Positions 1-6,149 of a DNA stretch of 10,507 nucleotides are shown here, piece by piece. Where the stretch lies: assembly GCA_045578425.1 (NCBI GenBank), contig JAZNKF010000050.1, positions 1-10,507 on the forward strand. The letters are read 5' to 3'. The position numbers and the translations under genes were made by a program. How positions within the stretch are numbered: position 1 is the stretch's first letter; each line of letters starts with the position of its first letter. The DNA is from RGIG3009 sp045578425 (lineage in GTDB: Bacteria > Bacillota > Clostridia > Oscillospirales > Acutalibacteraceae). The notes below the pieces were generated by a model. That model searched no databases and was not told where the DNA came from. It saw only the letters and a program-made list of their open reading frames with translations.

Positions 1-431
1 TAAGAAATGAAGTTATAATATTTACCGGACAAGTTTACGGGCGAACCGTGTGTAAGGTGACCGCCGTGCGCCAGACTCATACCCAAAATGGTCTCACCCG
101 GTTGTACCAAAGCAAAATACACCGCCAAGTTAGCGTTAGCACCGCTGTGCGGTTGCACGTTGGCATGTTCGGCACCAAACAGTTTTTTGGCGCGTTCGCG
201 AGCAATTTCTTCGACAATATCCACGCACTGGCATCCACCGTAATACCGTTTGCTCGGATAACCCTCGGCATATTTGTTGGTGAGCACACTACCCGTAGCC
301 GCCAACACCGCTTTGGATACAATGTTTTCCGAAGCAATCAGTTCAATGTTGTGTTGTTGACGTTTTAATTCTGCTTGACAGCCCTCAAAGACCTCGGCGT
401 CTTGCAGACGTAATTCTTCCATAAAATCCAT
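1..431 (-). CDS. glyA: Serine hydroxymethyltransferase, N-terminal part (runs off left edge)
   Basis: The reverse strand from 431 encodes 143 codons without a stop, beginning MDFMEELRLQDAEVF. It carries the SHMT N-terminal hallmarks IELIASENIVS, GSVLTNKYAEGYP, YYGGC and LAHGGHLTHG. SHMT is a cytosolic PLP enzyme that interconverts serine plus tetrahydrofolate with glycine plus methylene-tetrahydrofolate, the main source of one-carbon units. The PLP-binding lysine lies in the missing C-terminal part. The ATG at 431-429 is preceded by GGAGG (rc of 441-445) at 9 nt spacing, which fixes the start. The gene is divergent from the pseudouridine synthase gene, with under 100 bp between them. Nothing looks broken; it is cut only by the window edge. 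The identity is secure from the motifs. Confidence 0.97.
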   Translation of the reverse strand, partial: MDFMEELRLQDAEVFEGCQAELKRQQHNIELIASENIVSKAVLAATGSVLTNKYAEGYPSKRYYGGCQCVDIVEEIARERAKKLFGAEHANVQPHSGANANLAVYFALVQPGETILGMSLAHGGHLTHGSPVNLSGKYYNFIS

Positions 432-454
432 GTTTATCAACCTCCGTTTTTTAT

Positions 455-483
455 AGTATAACAAAAAAACTTGTATTTGAAAA
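455..483 (-). promoter_or_regulatory. Probable sigma-A promoter of glyA
   Basis: On the reverse strand, TTTTCA (rc of 478-483) and TATACT (rc of 455-460) are 17 nt apart, about 24 nt upstream of the glyA start. The -35 box is only a 4/6 match. It overlaps the divergent promoter at 471-499, so the two polymerases may compete. Confidence 0.5.
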
Positions 484-499
484 GAGAAAAGTGTATAAT
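471..499 (+). promoter_or_regulatory. Probable sigma-A promoter of the pseudouridine synthase gene
   Basis: TTGTAT (471-476) and a perfect TATAAT (494-499) are 17 nt apart. The expected transcription start is near 506, so the ATG at 508 would lie at the very 5' end of the RNA without a ribosome binding site. This supports the start at 529. Confidence 0.7.
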
Positions 500-514
500 A
501 TTTTAAAATGATTC

Positions 515-522
515 AAAGGGGG
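515..522 (+). promoter_or_regulatory. Ribosome binding site that decides the 529 start
   Basis: AAAGGGGG lies 6 nt upstream of the ATG at 529 and downstream of the alternative ATG at 508, which has no comparable site. Confidence 0.7.
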
Positions 523-528
523 CGTATT

Positions 529-1491
529 ATGAAATCGGTCACAATCGGTAAAAACGATGCCGGTCAGCGGGTAGACCGTTTTTTAACCAAAACGTTCCCG
601 CAGCTCCCTGTTTCGATGATGTATAAATATATCCGCCAAAAAGATATTAAGCGCAACGGAAAACGTTGCCAAATTTCTGACCGCTTGGAAGAAAACGACG
701 TCATTACCATTTATGCACCCGACGAATTTTTGGAGCCTGCCGCCCGCAAGTTTGAGTTTATGTCTGCCGGGAAAGCGTTGGATATTGTGTACGAGGACGA
801 ACATCTCTTACTTATCAACAAACCCGCAGGGTTGTTGGTACATCCGGATGAGAACGAATACGGTGACACGCTGATTTATCGCATTCAACGGTATCTGTAT
901 GAAAAAGGCAGCTACGAACCGGAAAACGAAAACAGTTTTGTCCCCTCACTGGTGAATCGTATTGACCGCAATACTTGCGGTATTGTCATTGCCGCAAAAA
1001 CGGCGGCAGCCTTGCGTATTCTTAACGAAAAATTACGCAAACGGGAAATCGAAAAATATTACTTGTGTTTGGTACACGGATATTTGCAAACACCCGAAGC
1101 CACACTGCACGGGTATTTGGTAAAAAACGAGGAACAAAACCGTGTCTACATTTCCAAAGAACCGGTACGCGGGGCACGTTCCATTGCCACCTATTACCGC
1201 GTTTTGGAATCGCACGACAACCTTTCACTTTTGGAAATCGAACTGCTGACCGGCAGAACACACCAAATCCGCGCACAAATGGCAGCCATCGGTCATCCCT
1301 TGCTGGGTGACGGAAAATACGGCACCAATGCGCTGAACAAAGGTACCGGTTTTTCCAAACAAGCACTTTGCTCTTATCGGCTAAAATTTGCTTTTACCGA
1401 AGACGCGGAAGAATTAAACTATTTAAACGGCAAAGAATTTTCCTTGCAAAGTGTCTGGTTTGCCGAAGAATTCAAAAACAAAAAACGTTGA
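529..1491 (+). CDS. RluA-family pseudouridine synthase (RluC/RluD-like)
   Basis: This 320-residue cytosolic enzyme converts specific uridines in RNA, most likely in 23S rRNA, to pseudouridine. Residues about 1-62 form an S4 RNA-binding domain (MKSVTIG...GQRVDRFL). The catalytic domain follows, with LLINKPAGLLVHP (about 93-106), the active-site block NRIDRNTCG with the presumed catalytic Asp at 146, and TGRTHQIRAQM...HPLLGDGKYG (about 241-265). The usual HRLDR is NRIDR here, a variant common in clostridial members of the family. An upstream in-frame ATG at 508 exists, but AAAGGGGG at 515-522 is well placed only for the ATG at 529. The exact target uridines cannot be told from sequence. The gene ends inside a shared terminator hairpin. 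Confidence 0.93.
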   Translation: MKSVTIGKNDAGQRVDRFLTKTFPQLPVSMMYKYIRQKDIKRNGKRCQISDRLEENDVITIYAPDEFLEPAARKFEFMSAGKALDIVYEDEHLLLINKPAGLLVHPDENEYGDTLIYRIQRYLYEKGSYEPENENSFVPSLVNRIDRNTCGIVIAAKTAAALRILNEKLRKREIEKYYLCLVHGYLQTPEATLHGYLVKNEEQNRVYISKEPVRGARSIATYYRVLESHDNLSLLEIELLTGRTHQIRAQMAAIGHPLLGDGKYGTNALNKGTGFSKQALCSYRLKFAFTEDAEELNYLNGKEFSLQSVWFAEEFKNKKR

Positions 1492-1515
1492 GTATTGCAT
1501 ACTCAACGTTTTTTT
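1481..1515. terminator. Bidirectional terminator shared by two convergent genes
   Basis: The 15-bp perfect inverted repeat 1481-1495 / 1499-1513 has a 3-nt centre (TGC) and is flanked by A-runs and T-runs, so it can act as an intrinsic terminator on both strands. Each arm holds the last codons of one gene: the TGA of the pseudouridine synthase at 489-491 of that kilobase (1489-1491) and the TGA of the peptidase at rc 1503-1505. Both proteins therefore end Lys-Lys-Arg. Confidence 0.93.
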
Positions 1516-1967
1516 AGTCTGTACAAAAATTTAGCCAAGCGAATCAAAAAAGGACGCAACGGTCTTACCGCCATCCAGCACCACGAATATAAACGATACC
1601 GTTTGTCGTTACACTCCACTGTTTTCCCTTTACGCACAAAAGCCGTCATCACCGCGACAACACACGATTTCGGCAAATATTCCAGTTTTCGTTGTGCATC
1701 ACCGGCAAACCAATACCCGTCCGACGTCACTTTGATAACACGGTGTAATACGTATTGACCGTCAGGGCGTTGATACAGCGGAACATCGCCGCGGCGCAGC
1801 GGTTTTCCCTCGCACTGCGAAAGCACTGCGCAATCTCGCTTGTGAGAAAATAACGGCCACATACTGTTACCGGTAACCGGAATGGTGGCTGTCATTCCCT
1901 GCCGAAACGATTCGGTAATCAGCGGCATCATTTGTTCAAAAGGCAGTTGTGTTTCTTTGGTGTTCAT
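1503..1967 (-). CDS. S24/S26-family peptidase, Sec11/SipW-like
   Basis: This 154-residue protein has the S26 signal-peptidase pattern. TGNSMWPLF at 32-40 supplies the presumed nucleophile Ser35, GDVPLY (60-65) forms the next strand, and YVLHRVIKV (72-80) places His75 where bacterial type I signal peptidases have the general-base Lys, as in Sec11/SipW-type enzymes. YWFAGDA (85-91) is the third conserved block. There is no N-terminal membrane anchor; the C-terminal 28 residues are hydrophobic and Arg/Lys-rich and may lie on the membrane. Its ATG overlaps the stop of the PqqD-like gene by 4 bp (ATGA), and its only SD-like match (GAGG, rc 1981-1984) is 13 nt away, so translation is probably coupled. 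Its substrate is unknown; the neighbours suggest a modified peptide or protein. It might instead be a non-proteolytic relative. Confidence 0.82.
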   Translation of the reverse strand: MNTKETQLPFEQMMPLITESFRQGMTATIPVTGNSMWPLFSHKRDCAVLSQCEGKPLRRGDVPLYQRPDGQYVLHRVIKVTSDGYWFAGDAQRKLEYLPKSCVVAVMTAFVRKGKTVECNDKRYRLYSWCWMAVRPLRPFLIRLAKFLYRLKKR

Positions 1968-2230
1968 ACCAACAAATCCGCCTCTTTAAGCAAAGCAACA
2001 AACTCTTCGATATCGGTTGCAGCGACTTCCTTTTCGACATCGTATTCCGAAAGCATCGCTTGCAAAAGCGCCTCTTCGGTAATATCCGCCTCAGCCATTT
2101 TCTGCCACAAGAAAGCACCGGTTTCGTTAAGTTTAATCATACCCTTAAAGTTCAGTGTTTGCTCACCCACGGCAACCACCACAAACGAACCGCATAACTC
2201 GCGCAATACAAAATTCTCTTTAATTTTCAT
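1964..2230 (-). CDS. PqqD-family peptide-binding protein (RiPP recognition element)
   Basis: This is an 88-residue stand-alone PqqD-like protein. The signature LNETGAFLWQKM lies at 34-45, after the beta-strand segment FVVVAVGEQTLNFKGMIKL, and the C-terminal half is helical and acidic. PqqD-type proteins bind the leader of a ribosomally made precursor peptide and present it to modifying enzymes; they are not catalytic. The open frame continues upstream to 2329, but that part overlaps the kinase gene and looks unlike a PqqD. AAAGGA (rc 2241-2246) lies 10 nt before the ATG at 2230. The gene follows the kinase gene by 16 nt and overlaps the peptidase gene by 4 nt. Family assignment rests on the short signature, size and context. 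Confidence 0.82.
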   Translation of the reverse strand: MKIKENFVLRELCGSFVVVAVGEQTLNFKGMIKLNETGAFLWQKMAEADITEEALLQAMLSEYDVEKEVAATDIEEFVALLKEADLLV

Positions 2231-2246
2231 GGCAAAAACATCCTTT

Positions 2247-3113
2247 CTACCACTGTAATTCTCGTTTAACAAGCTCCGGTGCTTCCTCGCTGATAGTGCA
2301 TCCCAACAAATACATCGGAACAGACTCAATCAACTTTTGAGCACAATCCAGCACACGTCTGCCTTGTCCTGCATCGTAAAACGGACGAACCGTTTCGTTG
2401 TTAATACGCAAAAAAGCCTCTGTGGGCGACAAGCGGCGTATACGGTTTTGTGAAGCGCGCTCAATAAACACCACCGCGTGTAACGGAACAGAAATGTTAT
2501 GATTCTTATCGGTTTTGCCACTCCACGGTGTACCGTATACGTGCGGTTGTTCGTTCACAAAACGAATGGCAGGCTTGTCATCGTTTACGGGAGTTACCTT
2601 ATCACCATACAACTTTTGCCACAATGCGGTATGCGTGGATTTTCCCGTACCTGACGGTGCGGAAAACACCACACCTTTTCCCTCGTAAGCAATGGACGAA
2701 CCATGCAGGACAACACCGCCTAAATATGCCAGACGGTTGGCAAAAGCCGCACCGGTATACACGTATTCCCAGTCGGTATCCGTCATACCGTCACGCCGAC
2801 GACCGTTATATAATTCAATATCTACTGCCGAGTAATCAGAAGTAAAAATAGTGTTTTGCAAAACCTTTCCGGATACTTTTCCCACTGTGAAAAGAGCAAA
2901 ACGACCGTCTTCAAGTTTCAATACCGAAGTGGAACCGTTACGCAACACTTCGCGCCCTTGCGGTTTTTGCAGCGCATCGAAAGACGTCACACGTAACAAT
3001 AAATCTGCCTGCTTTGGTGCGGGGATACTGTACTCGGCTAAACGCTTTTTAAAAAATTCAACATCATTGCTTTCGAAAGATACCGTCATTCCTGCAATAC
3101 AGGCATGAAACAT
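2247..3113 (-). CDS. HPr kinase-like P-loop kinase
   Basis: This 288-residue protein has an unassigned N-terminal region of about 120 residues, then a HPrK/PEPCK-fold nucleotide-binding domain. HGSSIAYEGKGVVF (137-150) leads into the Walker A motif SAPSGTGKST (151-160). NDDKP (177-181) and YGTPWSGK (193-200) follow, as in HPrK-related kinases. True HprK has a different N-terminal domain and a HPr-specific signature that I do not see, so phosphorylation of HPr is unlikely. Relatives encoded beside PqqD-like proteins are thought to act on peptides or small substrates; in lasso-peptide clusters such kinases phosphorylate the peptide C-terminus. The ATG is 1 nt after the rex stop, with GGAG (rc 3118-3121) inside the rex end, so it is translationally coupled to rex. 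Substrate unknown. Confidence 0.83.
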   Translation of the reverse strand: MFHACIAGMTVSFESNDVEFFKKRLAEYSIPAPKQADLLLRVTSFDALQKPQGREVLRNGSTSVLKLEDGRFALFTVGKVSGKVLQNTIFTSDYSAVDIELYNGRRRDGMTDTDWEYVYTGAAFANRLAYLGGVVLHGSSIAYEGKGVVFSAPSGTGKSTHTALWQKLYGDKVTPVNDDKPAIRFVNEQPHVYGTPWSGKTDKNHNISVPLHAVVFIERASQNRIRRLSPTEAFLRINNETVRPFYDAGQGRRVLDCAQKLIESVPMYLLGCTISEEAPELVKRELQW

Positions 3114-3114
3114 G

Positions 3115-3762
3115 TTACTCCCCCCGCTTTGATTGATTGATACGGTAAGACAGCGTCATCAAGCTATCCCCTAAGTGAACGTTTTCCACCACAGTTTGGG
3201 GGTGATGTACGGCAATGTCGTAATGACTGAAATTCCAAAACGCAGTAACACCGCAATTTATCAAGCGTTCCACCAACGGCGGTGCCGCCTCTTTGGGAAT
3301 ACATAAAATTGCCAAAGAGGGAGAATGCTCCTCGCAAAACAACTCCAGCGCCGTTGTCGGTTGCACGGTAATATCATGGATGGTACTGCCAATCAGCGAA
3401 TCGGCATCATCAAAAATACCAACCAATTCAAACCCTTTGTTGGCAAAACTGATATGGTTGATTAAAGCGCGACCCAGATTACCGACACCAAGCAAAATGG
3501 CATGTGACAGGGCACCTACCCCTAAAATGTGGTACAGCTCATCGTAGAGTTGTTCCACGGAATAGCCGTACCCCTGCTGACCAAATTCGCCAAAACAATT
3601 CAAATCTTGACGGATTTGCGAAGCAGTAAGTCCCATGCGCTCGGCAAGTTCACGCGAAGAAATACGCATGACACCGTTCTGTTTTAAATCGTATAAAAAA
3701 CGATAGTAGCGAGGCAGTCGGCGTATTACCGACATCGAAATAGTTTCCTCTTTCAAGGTCAT
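3115..3762 (-). CDS. rex: Redox-sensing transcriptional repressor Rex
   Basis: This 215-residue protein has the full Rex architecture. The N-terminal winged helix (about 8-80) contains VIRRLPRYYRFL, SSRELAERMGLTASQIRQDL and FGEFGQQGYGY. A Rossmann domain has the NAD(H) loop GVGNLG at 91-96 and acidic FDDAD at 117-121. The last helix is the domain-swapped C-terminus. Rex is a cytosolic dimer that binds DNA when NAD+ dominates and leaves it when NADH rises, releasing fermentation and NADH-recycling genes. The start at 3762 has AAAGGGGT close upstream and fits the family's usual N-terminal length; ATG at 3735 is a less likely alternative. It lies 12 nt after the aconitase stop and directly before the kinase gene. 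A Rex-box match occurs in the operon promoter (5764-5781), suggesting autoregulation. Confidence 0.95.
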   Translation of the reverse strand: MTLKEETISMSVIRRLPRYYRFLYDLKQNGVMRISSRELAERMGLTASQIRQDLNCFGEFGQQGYGYSVEQLYDELYHILGVGALSHAILLGVGNLGRALINHISFANKGFELVGIFDDADSLIGSTIHDITVQPTTALELFCEEHSPSLAILCIPKEAAPPLVERLINCGVTAFWNFSHYDIAVHHPQTVVENVHLGDSLMTLSYRINQSKRGE

Positions 3763-3774
3763 AGCACCCCTTTG

Positions 3775-5709
3775 TTATTGGTTGGCTTGACGCGTATAAT
3801 CCAAAAGTCCTCCCGCTAACAACATTTCGGTCTGACGTACCGAAAATCCGGAATTTAGCGGAATTTCTTCACCGGTAGTTTGGTTTTTAAGGACAATCGG
3901 TTCCCCGTTTTGTAAGCGACGGCGAACATCCGGCAACTCCAGTTCGTCCCCCAATTGTATACGGTCATAATCCGATTCATTGACAAATGTCAACGGCAAA
4001 ATACCGGCATTAATCAAGTTGGCAACGTGAATACGGGCAAACGACTTCACAATCACTGCTTTGATTCCCAAATACAACGGTGCCAATGCCGCATGTTCAC
4101 GCGAACTGCCTTGCCCGTAGTTGGAGCCACCAATAATAAATCCTTTGCCCTCTTTGCGGCAACGCGCAGGGAATTGTTCATCGCAGCGCACAAAGCAATG
4201 TTCGGAAATCGCCGGAATATTGGAACGCAACGGCAAAATTTTGGCGCCTGCCGGCATGATATGGTCGGTGGTAATGTTGTCGCCTACTTTGAGCAACACT
4301 TTGGCAGCAATCGCCTCTTCCATCGGCTTAGTTTGCGGGAACGGTTTAATGTTCGGACCGCGAACAACTTCCACTTCGTCCATGCGTTCTTCTGCAATCG
4401 GCGGCTCAATCATGTTGTCGTTCACCGAGAAAGAAGACGGCAACGTCACCACGGGCGGTTCCCCCAAAGAACGCGGGTCAGTGAACACACCGGTCAACGC
4501 TGAAACAGCCGCTGTTTCGGGACTGACCAAATACACCTGCCCGTCAGCCGTACCGGAACGACCTTCAAAATTGCGGTTGAACGTACGCAGCGAAACACCT
4601 TTGGAATTGGGCGATTGTCCCATACCGATGCACGGACCGCAGGCACATTCCAAAATACGCGCACCCGCGGCAATCAAATCTGCCAATGCGCCGTTTTGCG
4701 CTAACATGGTATACACTTGTTTGGAACCGGGAGCAATCGACAAACTAACGTTGGGATGCACGGTCTTGCCTTTGAGGATTGCCGCCACTTTAAGCATATC
4801 CAAAAGCGACGAGTTCGTGCAAGAACCAATACAGCATTGGTCGACTGCCATACCTTCCAGTTCCGCCACCGATTTTACCGCATCGGGAGAATGCGGGCAA
4901 GCCGCCATCGGTGTGAGTGCAGACAAATCGATTTCCAACACTTCGTCGTATACCGCATCGGCATCGGGTTGTAATTCCACCCAATCTTGTTCGCGGCCTT
5001 GCGCTTTCATAAATTCGCGTGTTACGTCATCCGACGGGAAAATCGAAGTCGAAGCACCAAGTTCAGCACCCATGTTGGTGATGGTCGCGCGTTCCGGCAC
5101 CGAAAGGGTTTTCACGCCTTCCCCACCGTATTCGATAATTTTGCCCACACCGCCTTTAACAGACATGCGGCGCAACACTTCCAAAATTACGTCTTTGGCG
5201 GCCACCCACGGTTGCAAACGACCAACCAAATTCACGCGCACCATTTTGGGCATCACAATATAATAGGTACCGCCGTCCATGGCAACCGCCACGTCCAAAC
5301 CACCGGCACCAAATGCCAACATACCGATACCACCGCCGGTGGGGGTATGGCTGTCGGAGCCGATTAACGTTTTACCCGGAATGCCAAAGCGTTCCAAATG
5401 CACTTGATGGCAAATGCCGTTGCCGGGACGAGAAAAGTAAATACCGTGTTTTTTACAAACGGTTTGAATAAACCGATGGTCATCGGCGTTTTCAAAACCG
5501 GTTTGCAACGTGTTGTGGTCAATATACGCCACCGAACGCTCGGTTTTTACGCGGGGAATCCCCATAGCTTCAAATTCCAAATATGCCATCGTACCCGTAG
5601 CATCTTGCGTTAAGGTTTGGTCAATGCGAAGACCAATCTCTTCCCCCACGCGCATCTCGCCACAAACCAAGTGGGAACGAATCAGTTTTTGTGCTAATGT
5701 ATCACCCAA
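3775..5709 (-). CDS. Aconitate hydratase (short, Aquifex/clostridial type)
   Basis: This 644-residue [4Fe-4S] enzyme interconverts citrate and isocitrate through cis-aconitate. The sequence shows RIDQTLTQDATGTMAYLEFEAMG near the N-terminus, SDSHTPTGGGIG (about 118-129), and cluster ligands in CCIGSCTNSS (Cys297) and CACGPCIGMGQSP (Cys357, Cys360). The C-terminal swivel domain contains GGSNYGQGSSREHAALAP. Length fits the short bacterial class rather than the roughly 900-residue AcnA. A GTG at 5718 is in frame, but AAGGAG (rc 5718-5723) overlaps it. The TTG at 5709-5707 has 8-nt spacing and gives MGDTLAQKLI, the usual N-terminus of the family, so I chose TTG. It is first in a five-gene operon with rex. 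Specificity for homoaconitate or another related acid cannot be excluded from sequence. Confidence 0.94.
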   Translation of the reverse strand: MGDTLAQKLIRSHLVCGEMRVGEEIGLRIDQTLTQDATGTMAYLEFEAMGIPRVKTERSVAYIDHNTLQTGFENADDHRFIQTVCKKHGIYFSRPGNGICHQVHLERFGIPGKTLIGSDSHTPTGGGIGMLAFGAGGLDVAVAMDGGTYYIVMPKMVRVNLVGRLQPWVAAKDVILEVLRRMSVKGGVGKIIEYGGEGVKTLSVPERATITNMGAELGASTSIFPSDDVTREFMKAQGREQDWVELQPDADAVYDEVLEIDLSALTPMAACPHSPDAVKSVAELEGMAVDQCCIGSCTNSSLLDMLKVAAILKGKTVHPNVSLSIAPGSKQVYTMLAQNGALADLIAAGARILECACGPCIGMGQSPNSKGVSLRTFNRNFEGRSGTADGQVYLVSPETAAVSALTGVFTDPRSLGEPPVVTLPSSFSVNDNMIEPPIAEERMDEVEVVRGPNIKPFPQTKPMEEAIAAKVLLKVGDNITTDHIMPAGAKILPLRSNIPAISEHCFVRCDEQFPARCRKEGKGFIIGGSNYGQGSSREHAALAPLYLGIKAVIVKSFARIHVANLINAGILPLTFVNESDYDRIQLGDELELPDVRRRLQNGEPIVLKNQTTGEEIPLNSGFSVRQTEMLLAGGLLDYTRQANQ

Positions 5710-5717
5710 AGTTATCA

Positions 5718-5723
5718 CTCCTT
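5718..5723 (-). promoter_or_regulatory. Ribosome binding site implying a TTG start for aconitase
   Basis: AAGGAG on the reverse strand is 8 nt before TTG (rc 5707-5709) but overlaps the in-frame GTG (rc 5716-5718), which therefore cannot be the initiation codon served by this site. Confidence 0.8.
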
Positions 5724-5740
5724 AAATTTAAACACTCTTT

Positions 5741-5770
5741 ATTATACTGTATACAGCGCATCTTTGTCAA
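5741..5770 (-). promoter_or_regulatory. Sigma-A promoter of the aconitase-rex operon
   Basis: On the reverse strand a perfect TTGACA (rc 5765-5770) and a perfect TATAAT (rc 5741-5746) are 18 nt apart, about 30 nt upstream of the TTG start. Two operator-like elements overlap it (5764-5781 and 5747-5756). Confidence 0.88.
5747..5756. promoter_or_regulatory. Perfect palindrome in the operon promoter spacer
   Basis: CTGTATACAG is a perfect 10-bp palindrome touching the upstream end of the -10 box. Its position would suit a repressor site. The binding protein is unknown; GntR-type regulators often use TGTATACA-like cores, but no such gene is in the window. Confidence 0.4.
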
Positions 5771-5781
5771 TTCTTTATCAA
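5764..5781. promoter_or_regulatory. Candidate Rex operator over the -35 box
   Basis: TTGTCAA-TTCT-TTATCAA matches the clostridial Rex consensus TTGTTAA-N4-TTAACAA at 12 of 14 informative positions. It fully covers the -35 hexamer of the operon that encodes Rex, a classical place for repression. The match is by eye against the remembered consensus. Confidence 0.68.
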
Positions 5782-5825
5782 ATTTACTCCAATAATAATT
5801 CACCGCCAAAATTTTCAAAAAAACC

Positions 5826-5853
5826 TTGACAATATTTAATTTTATGGTACAAT
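5826..5853 (+). promoter_or_regulatory. Promoter of the tRNA operon
   Basis: Perfect TTGACA (5826-5831), 16-nt spacer and TACAAT (5848-5853), preceded by an extended -10 TGG (5845-5847). The first tRNA begins 39 nt after the -10 box. Confidence 0.85.
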
Positions 5854-5892
5854 GAATTTCGTGCTCAACTGTTGCAAAAGCACATCGTGTAC

Positions 5893-5969
5893 GGGCCTTT
5901 AGCTCAGTTGGTTAGAGCAACCGGCTCATAACCGGTTGGTCCCGGGTTCGAGTCCCTGAAGGCCCACCA
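5893..5969 (+). tRNA. tRNA with CAT anticodon, probably tRNA-Ile2 (CAU, lysidine-modified)
   Basis: Full cloverleaf: acceptor GGGCCTT/AAGGCCC, D-arm GCTC...GAGC, anticodon stem ACCGG/CCGGT with loop CTCATAA (anticodon 5927-5929), T-loop GGTTCGAGTCC, discriminator A and encoded CCA (5967-5969). CAT can mean elongator Met, initiator Met or Ile2. The acceptor is fully paired, which argues against an initiator. The CGGCTCATAACCG arm resembles Bacillota Ile2 rather than their elongator Met, which usually has loop TTCATAC. The Ile2 reading is about 70% sure; the tRNA itself is certain. Confidence 0.95.
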
Positions 5970-5972
5970 AAC

Positions 5973-6014
5973 GGATGGGCGTGGGACCGGCATGTACGTT
6001 CCCACCCACCATCC
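5973..6014 (+). other. Hairpin in the spacer between the two tRNAs
   Basis: GGATGG (5973-5978) pairs with CCATCC (6009-6014), and GTGGGA (5981-5986) pairs with TCCCAC (6000-6005), with a small internal loop. It has no T-run, so it is more likely a feature of the tRNA precursor than a terminator. Confidence 0.55.
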
Positions 6015-6025
6015 ATCATATATTT

Positions 6026-6101
6026 AGGGGCATAGCTCAGTTGGTAGAGCAGCGGTCTCCAAAACCGCGTGCCGAGGGTTCGAGTCCTTCTGCCCCTGCC
6101 A
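6026..6101 (+). tRNA. tRNA-Trp (CCA)
   Basis: Acceptor AGGGGCA (6026-6032) pairs with TGCCCCT (6091-6097). The D-arm is GCTC...GAGC, anticodon stem GCGGT/ACCGC with loop CTCCAAA gives anticodon CCA, the T-loop is GGTTCGAGTCC, discriminator G, and CCA is encoded at 6099-6101. The first base is A, as in other Bacillota tRNA-Trp genes. Confidence 0.97.
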
Positions 6102-6139
6102 AAATAACAGACACCGCTTTTGCGGTGTCTGTTATTTTT
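6101..6139 (+). terminator. Strong intrinsic terminator of the tRNA operon
   Basis: A 17-bp perfect stem (6101-6117 / 6122-6138) with loop TTTT ends in a T-run. The stem begins at the terminal A of the tRNA-Trp CCA, so terminator and tRNA 3' end share a base. Confidence 0.93.
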
Positions 6140-6149
6140 GTATGAGTAG

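Noticed and set aside
508..528. ATG at 508 as the start of the pseudouridine synthase
   Set aside because: It lies next to the predicted transcription start without a ribosome binding site, whereas 529 has AAAGGGGG at good spacing.
2231..2329. N-terminal extension of the PqqD-like protein up to 2329
   Set aside because: The extension overlaps the kinase gene and has no resemblance to PqqD; the ATG at 2230 has its own ribosome binding site.
2247..3113. A genuine HPr kinase/phosphorylase (hprK)
   Set aside because: The protein has the P-loop and HPrK/PEPCK-like fold motifs but not the HprK N-terminal domain or HPr signature, and it sits with PqqD and peptidase genes.
4121..5263. A 380-codon open frame antisense to aconitase
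   Set aside because: It is an antisense shadow of a conserved enzyme; the translation resembles no family and no ribosome binding site was noted.
5852..5902. A 16-codon plus-strand frame rich in Cys (MNFVLNCCKSTSCTGL) as a possible RiPP precursor
   Set aside because: Its ATG lies inside or at the -10 box of the tRNA promoter, it lacks a ribosome binding site and its stop is inside the tRNA.
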